Positions 17,452 to 23,366 of a DNA stretch of 31,069 bases are shown here, piece by piece (position 1 is the stretch's first letter; each line of letters begins with the position of its first letter). A program made the translations under genes and the position numbers. Location of the stretch: NCBI GenBank assembly GCA_022826345.1, contig JAJDVB010000221.1, forward strand, positions 1 through 31,069. The letters run 5' to 3'. The stretch is from Alphaproteobacteria bacterium. Its GTDB lineage: Bacteria; Pseudomonadota; Alphaproteobacteria; UBA828. The notes beneath the pieces were generated by a model. The model was not told the origin of the DNA. It saw nothing but the letters and a program-made list of their open reading frames with translations, and searched no databases.

Positions 17452-18243
17452 CTATCCCCTCCGCCGGCCGGCGAGCGCGGCCTTCAGATCGTCGATGCCG
17501 CGGCGCAGCGTCTCCCGCATCAGCCAGACGTCGCCGGAGTAGCAGATCATGTCGTAGCCCTTGTGGTAGGCGGCGACGCCGCTCTCGACATTCATGACGA
17601 GGCAGCCGAAGGACTTCTTGTTCTTGACGCAGGCGCGCGCGACCCGCTCTTCCGCCGCAATGACATCGGGGTGGTCGAGCTGGCCGGGAACGCCGAGGGA
17701 CGTGCTGAGGTCGAAGTGGCCTATCCAGATGCCGTCGACCCCGTCCGTGGCGGCGATTGCTTCCACGTTTTCAACGCCCTGCCGGGTCTCGACGATCAGG
17801 AACACGGCAACCCGGCGGTTGGCAGCGCGCAGCTTGGTCACCGGGGCTCCGGGTGCGTAGCGATCGTGGGCGACGCCGAGCGCCACCCCGCGATGGCCGT
17901 GCGGCGGGTACTTCGCGTGCGCCACGATGCGCGCAGCCTCTTCACCCGAGCTCACCATCGGGAGCAGGATGGCCTCGGCGCCCATGTCGAGCGCGCGGGC
18001 GATGTGGTGATAGTGGCGCGACGGCGGGCGCACGACCGTCGGCAGCTCCGCAGCCTCCATGTAGCGCAGGACCTGCTTCACCGTGTCGAAGCCGAAGCCG
18101 GAATGCTCCATGTCGAGGAAGACGAACTGGGCGTCGGCGGCCTTGAGGATGTAGCCGATACCGGGCGAGGCCAGCTCGATGACCAGCGTGCCGAACTTGG
18201 CCCGCCGCGTCCCCGCCATCTCCTTCAACGTGGTCAACGCCAC
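17452..18243 (-). CDS. HpcH/HpaI-type aldolase
   Basis: The 263-residue protein is a class II 2-oxo acid aldolase homologue with a complete active site: FLDMEHSGFG (Asp44, His47), VVRPP with Arg72, LIVETRQG (Glu152) and GIWIGHFDLS (Asp178). Such enzymes cleave 4-hydroxy-2-oxo acids to pyruvate and an aldehyde; the true substrate is not determined. I chose GTG 18243 (GGAG upstream) because the first 72 residues then align position by position with the downstream paralogue. A TTG at 18321 would add 26 residues with no family support. It heads the run aldolase-aldolase-binding protein-binding protein. Confidence 0.82.
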   Translation of the reverse strand: MALTTLKEMAGTRRAKFGTLVIELASPGIGYILKAADAQFVFLDMEHSGFGFDTVKQVLRYMEAAELPTVVRPPSRHYHHIARALDMGAEAILLPMVSSGEEAARIVAHAKYPPHGHRGVALGVAHDRYAPGAPVTKLRAANRRVAVFLIVETRQGVENVEAIAATDGVDGIWIGHFDLSTSLGVPGQLDHPDVIAAEERVARACVKNKKSFGCLVMNVESGVAAYHKGYDMICYSGDVWLMRETLRRGIDDLKAALAGRRRG

Positions 18244-18420
18244 CCGCAGTCTCCGCTCCGGCTCGTGCGTTACGCCGGTCGGCACGCGATTCCGCCAGCG
18301 CGGGCCGCATGTTAGCAGCAATGGCGCGGTCCGCCGAATCGGTATAGGAACGCGGCTTGACGATACGCTCGGGTCGCTTGTTTGTTGTTGGCGCTGGATG
18401 GCGTCCGCGACGCGGATGGG

Positions 18421-18449
18421 CTCATATGGGGATTGAAGAAAGGTAACAA
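18421..18449 (-). promoter_or_regulatory. Candidate promoter for the aldolase/binding-protein operon
   Basis: On the minus strand, TTGTTA (18444-18449), a 17-bp spacer and TATGAG (18421-18426) make a plausible sigma-70 pair, each hexamer matching 4 of 6 positions. The leader to GTG 18243 would be about 170 bases. The site falls in an AT-rich stretch where chance matches are easy. Confidence 0.3.
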
Positions 18450-18500
18450 TCTGTTCTTTTTTCTAATGTTTCTATAACAATTTCTTCACAGTTTTCATAA
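18431..18500. promoter_or_regulatory. AT-rich divergent control region
   Basis: By count 18 of these 70 bases are G or C, in sharp contrast to the GC-rich surroundings. It separates the leftward aldolase operon from the rightward lipoprotein gene. For the rightward gene, TATAAC at 18473-18478 could be a -10 box but its -35 is poor. The remainder of 18244-18530 shows no gene I would support. Confidence 0.5.
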
Positions 18501-18530
18501 CGTCCGGGTAGCTCAGACAGGGAGAGCGCC

Positions 18531-19592
18531 ATGGCCGCCTCATTCAGTCGAGTGATGACCACGATTACCGCCGCTGCCTTGCTGGGGGGCGTGCTCTCGG
18601 CCTGCAGCGATCCCGCGCCCCAGGACGATTCCATCATCGTCGGCGGATTCGTCGCCAGTCCGTTGGGGTCCTGGTATGCGGAAGGCGGCCTGGACACGCT
18701 GGCAGATCTAGAGGGCCTGGCGTTCTCGCCGCTCTCCGTTCACGTCAGACGAAACTACGCGGCGGATGCGAGAGGCGTGTCGTCGCCGGAAGACGACAGC
18801 GCCTATATCGAGTCGATCGTGAGAACCAGCACGGGAAGGATCGTGGTCAGTTATGTGCTGAACGGCGAGCGAACCAGTATTGATTTCGAGGCGAGAGAGA
18901 TCACGGCATTCGACAGCATTTTCGGCGAGACGACCCATGAGGGCCATTCGTATGCCGTGCAACTCTACACCGATTTGGGCACCGCCGATGCTCCCGCACC
19001 GAGGGATTACATGGCCACCGCCCGGTGGTACACGTTCGAGCAGAGACCAGGCGTTAGTCCTTATGACGGAGTAGTTTACGAGTTTTTCGGAACCTACGGT
19101 GTGAGGACTCCGTCCAAGCCTCTGTCGGCGCTGGGCAGCGCCAGCTATGAAGGCAACATCCTGGGTAACATTTGGAATACGGGAGACCCCAACCGCCGCA
19201 CCGGTAGCGAGCTCCTGGAAGGAAACTTATTTCTCAGTGCGGACTTGGATAGCGGCGAGATTGGCGGACAAGTTACCGACTTTACCCGGTTAGACCGAGA
19301 CGCGACCGACTTGGGCAGGCAGCCTCTCGCCGATACGAACGTGATCGACATCGCAGGCCACATCATGGATGGCCGTTTTACCGCCAATTGGGAAGGTCGC
19401 GACAGCGGCGGCACACCTGCCGAAGACAGTGTTGGAGGATTCACGGGAACCATGCTCGGCGAGTTCTATGGGCCCGCCGGAGAGGAGGTGGGCGGCGTGC
19501 TGCGCGGCCATCGCGACGCGACCGCCACGACGCCCGAGCAGCTCTTCAACGGGTTCTTCAGCGCCGGCAAGGAACCGGAAGCCGGGCAATAG
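18531..19592 (+). CDS. Lipoprotein with TbpB-like beta-barrel domain
   Basis: The 353-residue protein has a lipobox (LSAC, Cys25) and so should be lipid-anchored, possibly at the cell surface. The C-terminal half shows the pattern of the transferrin-binding-protein B barrel family: ASYEGNILGNIW, LEGNLFLSADLDSGEIGG, GRFTANWEGR, then GGFTGTMLGEFYGPAGEEVGGV (about 300-325), whose G-x-FYGPxxxExGG pattern is typical. Many alphaproteobacteria carry TbpB-like lipoproteins unrelated to host transferrin, and their ligands are mostly unknown. Start ATG 18531 follows GGGAG. Codon use is visibly less GC-rich than in neighbours, which may mean recent acquisition. No TonB receptor is nearby. Confidence 0.6.
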   Translation: MAASFSRVMTTITAAALLGGVLSACSDPAPQDDSIIVGGFVASPLGSWYAEGGLDTLADLEGLAFSPLSVHVRRNYAADARGVSSPEDDSAYIESIVRTSTGRIVVSYVLNGERTSIDFEAREITAFDSIFGETTHEGHSYAVQLYTDLGTADAPAPRDYMATARWYTFEQRPGVSPYDGVVYEFFGTYGVRTPSKPLSALGSASYEGNILGNIWNTGDPNRRTGSELLEGNLFLSADLDSGEIGGQVTDFTRLDRDATDLGRQPLADTNVIDIAGHIMDGRFTANWEGRDSGGTPAEDSVGGFTGTMLGEFYGPAGEEVGGVLRGHRDATATTPEQLFNGFFSAGKEPEAGQ

Positions 19593-19614
19593 GCGCGGCG
19601 CTGCGTAAAGGGGG

Positions 19615-20301
19615 TTAGCGGGAGCCGAGAGCCGCCACGACCTCGTCCGCGGTCATCACGTCGCCGAACTGCTGGATGATGGTTTCCAGCGCGTTGCGGT
19701 GCTCCTCGTCGGAGAGGGCGGCGCAGCAGTCGGCGAGCATGACGGTCTTGAAGTCGAGCATCATGGCGTCGCGCGCGGTGGATTCGCAGCAGACGTCGGT
19801 CTTGGTGCCGCCGATGAGCAGCGTGTCGATGCTGCGGCCGCGCACCATCGTCTCCAGCGACGAGGAGCCCGCGATCAGCGCGCTGTAGCGGTTCTTGAAG
19901 AGGACCGTGTCGTCGTCGGCGACCTCCAATTCGGGCCAGAGCTGCTGGCCGTCGGCACCGGGGGCAAGACCGGCGATGGTGCGCTCGCGCGCTTCGGCCG
20001 AGACGAAATGGTCGAAGAAGCCCGGCCAGTCGGATGCGCCGTGGCGGCTCGTATTGGCGTGGGCCACCCAGTAGATGGGGACGCCGAGTGCCCTGAGCCT
20101 CTCATTGAGGCTGTTGATCTGCGGCACGATGGCGCGCCCCATCGGCACCTCCACCGGCGCGCCCGGCGCGAGGAAGGTGACCTGCATGTCGATATAGACC
20201 GCCGCGGTGCGCGCCGGATCGAGCCGCTCGAAGAGGCGCACCCGCCCGCGCCGCTTCACGACGCGCTCGACGATTTCCGGACGGATGGCAATGTCGTGCA
20301 T
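19615..20301 (-). CDS. Cysteine hydrolase of the isochorismatase family
   Basis: The 228-residue enzyme shows the Asp-Lys-Cys triad of the family: Asp38 in AVYIDMQ, Lys136 in LFKNRYSA and the nucleophile Cys171 in GTKTDVCCESTARDA, plus a GG(T) cis-peptide region before the cysteine. Members include N-carbamoylsarcosine amidase, nicotinamidase, ureidoacrylate and biuret hydrolases, all acting on amides or ureides. Lying on the same strand downstream of hyuA-hyuB-gamma, it could cleave an N-carbamoyl product of that operon, although a toxin-antitoxin module now lies between. Start ATG 20301. It is convergent with the lipoprotein gene, with only 22 bases between stops and no clear terminator. 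Confidence 0.85.
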   Translation of the reverse strand: MHDIAIRPEIVERVVKRRGRVRLFERLDPARTAAVYIDMQVTFLAPGAPVEVPMGRAIVPQINSLNERLRALGVPIYWVAHANTSRHGASDWPGFFDHFVSAEARERTIAGLAPGADGQQLWPELEVADDDTVLFKNRYSALIAGSSSLETMVRGRSIDTLLIGGTKTDVCCESTARDAMMLDFKTVMLADCCAALSDEEHRNALETIIQQFGDVMTADEVVAALGSR

Positions 20302-20334
20302 GTGGTTGCTTACCTGCCGGGCCTACAGGGCGAA

Positions 20335-20345
20335 TCGCCGGTAGT
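20335..20345. repeat. 11-bp direct repeat flanking vapBC, left copy
   Basis: TCGCCGGTAGT occurs here and again at 21048-21058, the two copies enclosing the first toxin-antitoxin module. This copy also begins a perfect 6-bp inverted repeat, GGTAGT (20340-20345) with ACTACC (20350-20355), which could form a hairpin 16 bases after the toxin stop. Confidence 0.45.
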
Positions 20346-20371
20346 CCGCACTACCTTGTCCCGAATCGAAC

Positions 20372-20791
20372 TTATGCCCAACTTTGCACCTTCAGTTCCC
20401 CGAACTCTCGGAAATCGTCCATGTTCGATGTGACCAGCGTCAAGCCGTTGACGCACGCAATCGCCGCGATCTGGCTATCGACGAACGGCGGTGTTTTGCC
20501 CGCCGCGACGAGCCTCGCGCGCTCCCTGGCGTGCCAGTCGGCGGCCTCACGGTCATAATCGAGCACCGGAAAGCTCTGCAGCACCACGGTCTCAAGATAG
20601 CGCTTGACCGCATCCCGGCGGCGCGAGGGCGGCAGCCTGTCGCACCCGAACCGCAATTCGTGCCAGACCGGAGATGGAATTGCGATCTCCCCGTCATATT
20701 GCCGCAGTCGGCGCATGACGTTGGCGGCGGGTTGGGGTCGTAACGGCTCCGATACAACGTTGGTGTCGAGCAAGTAAAGCACGGGCGTCAC
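20372..20791 (-). CDS. vapC: PIN-domain toxin, VapC/FitB type
   Basis: The 139-residue protein has the PIN ribonuclease acidic residues: Asp9 in LLDTNVVSE, Glu45 in WHELRFG, Asp105 in FVDSQIAAIA and Asp125/126 in TSNMDDF. Such toxins cut tRNA or rRNA when freed from their antitoxin. Start GTG 20791 overlaps the antitoxin stop by 4 bp (GTGA), the classical coupled order of antitoxin then toxin. The length and the LRPQP segment are like plasmid- and chromosome-borne FitB/VapC members. Confidence 0.88.
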   Translation of the reverse strand: MTPVLYLLDTNVVSEPLRPQPAANVMRRLRQYDGEIAIPSPVWHELRFGCDRLPPSRRRDAVKRYLETVVLQSFPVLDYDREAADWHARERARLVAAGKTPPFVDSQIAAIACVNGLTLVTSNMDDFREFGELKVQSWA

Positions 20792-21015
20792 AACCGTACG
20801 TCGCGTCCCTGTGCCTCCTTGCGGATGCTCCCGAATAGCTCGCCGGGGTCAAGCGCGAGCGCTGCGAGGTCGATTTCGTCCGTGAAGTCCCGATAAGCCG
20901 CCACGAAGCCTTGGCGGCTCGGCGTGGACGGCTCGCCACTCTTGCGATCGTTCAGGTCGGTTCCCCGATTCGGCTGGGGCTCGACTGCATCAGCCTGTGA
21001 CCGTCGCAAGCCCAT
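20788..21015 (-). CDS. Probable type II antitoxin partner of the PIN toxin
   Basis: The 75-residue protein has no domain I can name. The N-terminal half is polar and Pro/Gln/Asp-rich; the C-terminal half (FVAAYRDFTDEIDLAALALDPGELFGSIR) looks like the toxin-wrapping segment of such antitoxins, ending in GRDVRL. The function is inferred from its position and 4-bp overlap with the PIN toxin. ATG 21015 is preferred over an upstream GTG at 21027 because GGAGG lies 5 bases before it and the GTG codon itself precedes that site. The lack of a visible DNA-binding motif leaves its family open. Confidence 0.65.
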   Translation of the reverse strand: MGLRRSQADAVEPQPNRGTDLNDRKSGEPSTPSRQGFVAAYRDFTDEIDLAALALDPGELFGSIRKEAQGRDVRL

Positions 21016-21047
21016 TGTGCCCTCCACGAACTAAACAAACTGCTACT

Positions 21048-21058
21048 TCGCCGGTAGT
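21048..21058. repeat. 11-bp direct repeat flanking vapBC, right copy
   Basis: Second copy of TCGCCGGTAGT, 32 bases upstream of the antitoxin start and in the same orientation as the copy at 20335-20345. It lies in the 99-base gap between the antitoxin and the gamma-like subunit, which otherwise must contain the module's promoter; I could not pick a convincing one. Confidence 0.45.
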
Positions 21059-21114
21059 GCTGAGTGCATCAGTTGCGACCGACAGAACTCAATACCCACC
21101 CGACCCCGGAGAGC

Positions 21115-21390
21115 CTACACCCGCACGATGTCGGTGAGGAAGGGGTCGCCGGCGAGCGCCGATTCTGTGTCGAGCAGGGCGCCGCAGCCGGGACAGAAGA
21201 AACGCCGCAGCAGGACCCGCTCGGCATTGCTGTAGGGCGCGCCGCCGGCGCCCTGCATGGGTTGCTCGTCGAGCCGGGCGGCCTGCTTCCAGGGTTCCCC
21301 GGCCGGCCCGAGGGCGTGGCTGCAGGCAATGCAGGCGATGGCGCAGTCGTCGTTCACCACGAGCGTGGCGGAGATGCGGGTTGCGTTCAT
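21115..21390 (-). CDS. Acetone-carboxylase gamma-like small zinc-ribbon subunit
   Basis: The 91-residue protein has two CxxC pairs that fit a zinc ribbon: Cys20/Cys23 (CIACSHALG) and Cys66/Cys69 (FFCPGCGALLD). The spacing and the GPAGEPWKQAA segment resemble the gamma subunit family of acetone and acetophenone carboxylases, which sits beside HyuA/HyuB-like alpha and beta subunits. Here it is the third gene of that operon, 132 bases after hyuB, with a palindromic repeat in the gap. ATG 21390 is chosen; TTG 21411 would add 7 residues. The specific enzyme is undecided between a carboxylase and a hydantoinase-type complex. Confidence 0.65.
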   Translation of the reverse strand: MNATRISATLVVNDDCAIACIACSHALGPAGEPWKQAARLDEQPMQGAGGAPYSNAERVLLRRFFCPGCGALLDTESALAGDPFLTDIVRV

Positions 21391-21401
21391 GACTCGTTCA
21401 T

Positions 21402-21494
21402 GTTCCCTCAATCGCCGGGCGCTCGCTCCACTCGCTTGGCTCCGCGCCTTCGGCGCGCGGCGCGGTCGCGCCGTCCGGGCCTTGCGGCCCGGCG
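21402..21494. repeat. Dispersed palindromic repeat, copy 1
   Basis: A 28-base head (21402-21429) matches 26 of 28 bases of a second copy at 26792-26819, and both copies end in GCGGCCCGGC. Inside are two hairpins: CGCGCC-TTC-GGCGCG (21443-21457) and CCGGGCC-TTGC-GGCCCGG (21475-21492). It occupies most of the gap between hyuB and the gamma-like gene. This looks like a REP-type intergenic element; the rest of the genome would have to be searched for more copies. Confidence 0.65.
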
Positions 21495-21522
21495 CAACTT
21501 CCCGAACTCAGCGGGTATTCGC

Positions 21523-23358
21523 TCATTCTGCGGCCACCGCAACAGGGGCTGCGAGCCGGGAGGAGCGCAGCGCCTCGCGGCGGGCCTGTGTCGCTTCCTC
21601 GTCCACCGCGCTCGCCGCCATGACTACGCCATAGACCGAGGCCGCGACCTCTGCTGAGACCATGCCGGCCTCGATGTCGGCCTGCACCCGCGCGGGCTCG
21701 CGCTCCAGCGGATCGCCGAAACCGCCGCCGCCGTCGGAGCGGACATAGAGCGCGTCCTCGCCCTTGAGCGGGAAGACGCCCCACGAAATCGTCTCGACCT
21801 CGCCGGTCATCTCGTCAAGCGAGGCAGGGAAGGGATTGACGTTGCGCCCGGCTTCGCCGGCCTCGTTGTTGTGCACCCAGCGGTAGGCGCAGGGCGCGCC
21901 TGCATAGCCGCCGCCCAGCCCCTCGCTCATGGAGAACTCGGTGCCCTTGCCGGAGACGACGTAGTTGATGCCGCCCTCGGGCGAATCGTGCTGCACTAGG
22001 GCGAACTCGAGGGCGTTGCCGCCGCGCCAGCGTCCCGGCCCGCCGGTATCCGGACGCGCGCGGCGGAAGAGGTAGCGCACCGGGAAGGTCGCCTCGGTGG
22101 TCTCGACATTGGCCATGCGGCCGATGGGGTTGGGAATCTCGCCTCCGACATCGATGCCGTCCGCCCAGGTGCGCGCCCCGCCGGCGCCGCCGAAGGTCTC
22201 GGTCAGGATACCGATGGCCTCCTGCCGTCGCTGGTTGAGGCCGAACATGAAGATGGCGAAGTGGCTGCCGTGCCAGACCGCCGTCGCCTCCTTGGCGTAT
22301 TTTTCGCTCGCCGACAGCATCTTGGCGATGCAGGTGCAGGCGGCGTTGTTGACCGACTGGATGGCGCCGACTGTCGCCAGAGAGACCGGCGCAGGCCGCG
22401 TGCAGTTCACCACCGAGCCTTCCGGCGCAATCATCCTGATAGGCCGGAGCACGCCGTCGTTCCAGGTGATGTCGTAGCAGAGGAGGGGGAAGAGGGGGGC
22501 GAAGAAGCCGCCCCACGAGGCCCAGTAGGTGCAGTTGATGCCATAATGCGACTGCGGGCTGGAGCCGGTGAAGTCGAACGTGAGCGAGTCGCCCTCCTTG
22601 GTCATGGCGAGCATCACCTTGCAGGTCTCGCCCTCGATGTCGAAGTACTGCCGCGCCTCCCAGCGGCCGTCGGGTAGTTCCCGCAGGCGCTTGCGGAGCA
22701 GGGTCTCCGACTGGTCGACCAGGGCTCCGCAGGCCTCGTCCACCGGTCCGGCGCCGTACTTGTCGATCAGCGCGACCATCCGCTCTCGCGCCACGTTGTT
22801 GGCCGCGATCATGGAGGAGAGGTCGAGCGCCACCATCTCGGGTGCGCGGACCATGTTGAGAAGCGTGTCCATCACGTCGCGGCGCATCTCGCCGCCTTCG
22901 ACCAGCTTGATGCCGGGCGAGCTGAAGCCCTCGGTGAAGATGTCGCGGGAATCCGGACTGAAGCCGCCGGGCACCATGGCGCCGATATCGTAGACGTGGA
23001 CGAAGCAGGCGCTCCACGCGACCAGTCGGCCGTCGTGGTGGATCGGCGCCACGAGGTAGATGTCCGAGGTGTGGAGCGCCGCCGTATAGGGGCAGTTGGT
23101 GAGGAACACGTCGCCTTCGCCGATATCGCCCTCGAAGCGGCGGATGACGGCCTTGCAGGCCTCGGCGGCGCTGGTCAGGTGGTGGAGGAAGCCGACGCCC
23201 CCCATGAGCAGCGAGCCGTCCGCGCGGTAGAGGGAGACCATGAGGTCGTGGCCCTCGTTGGTGATCGCGCTGCCCGAGACGTGCTTGAGCGTGATCACCG
23301 CCTCGTCGATCACGCGAAAGAGCCGGTGGCGGATGATGGAGAAGGTGATCGGGTCCAT
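21523..23358 (-). CDS. hyuB: Hydantoinase B / oxoprolinase beta subunit family protein
   Basis: The 611-residue protein begins MDPITFSIIRHRLFRVIDEA, the typical HyuB opening, and carries the mid-region FDFTGSSPQSHYGINCTY, the C-terminal DTGGPGRWRGGNALEF (the conserved GGxGxxRGG block) and SDGGGGFGDPLER before a YGV-containing end. HyuB proteins work with HyuA in ATP-dependent opening of hydantoins or 5-oxoproline, or in carboxylation of ketones. It starts at ATG 23358, 8 bases after hyuA. The reaction cannot be decided from the sequence alone; the gamma-like partner favours a carboxylase while the downstream cysteine hydrolase favours a hydantoinase. Confidence 0.9.
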   Translation of the reverse strand: MDPITFSIIRHRLFRVIDEAVITLKHVSGSAITNEGHDLMVSLYRADGSLLMGGVGFLHHLTSAAEACKAVIRRFEGDIGEGDVFLTNCPYTAALHTSDIYLVAPIHHDGRLVAWSACFVHVYDIGAMVPGGFSPDSRDIFTEGFSSPGIKLVEGGEMRRDVMDTLLNMVRAPEMVALDLSSMIAANNVARERMVALIDKYGAGPVDEACGALVDQSETLLRKRLRELPDGRWEARQYFDIEGETCKVMLAMTKEGDSLTFDFTGSSPQSHYGINCTYWASWGGFFAPLFPLLCYDITWNDGVLRPIRMIAPEGSVVNCTRPAPVSLATVGAIQSVNNAACTCIAKMLSASEKYAKEATAVWHGSHFAIFMFGLNQRRQEAIGILTETFGGAGGARTWADGIDVGGEIPNPIGRMANVETTEATFPVRYLFRRARPDTGGPGRWRGGNALEFALVQHDSPEGGINYVVSGKGTEFSMSEGLGGGYAGAPCAYRWVHNNEAGEAGRNVNPFPASLDEMTGEVETISWGVFPLKGEDALYVRSDGGGGFGDPLEREPARVQADIEAGMVSAEVAASVYGVVMAASAVDEEATQARREALRSSRLAAPVAVAAE

Positions 23359-23366
23359 GGCAGGCC

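Noticed and set aside
18244..18321. TTG 18321 as the start of the upstream aldolase
   Set aside because: It would add 26 residues absent from the paralogue, while GTG 18243 gives an alignment without gaps and has a GGAG upstream.
18422..18697. A 91-codon minus-strand open frame over the AT-rich control region
   Set aside because: It crosses the promoter region and the start of the lipoprotein gene, has no ribosome-binding site, and resembles nothing known.
20355..20372. A GTTCGATTC sequence on the minus strand, reminiscent of a tRNA T-loop
   Set aside because: The flanking bases do not form a T-stem, and no acceptor or anticodon arms can be drawn around it.
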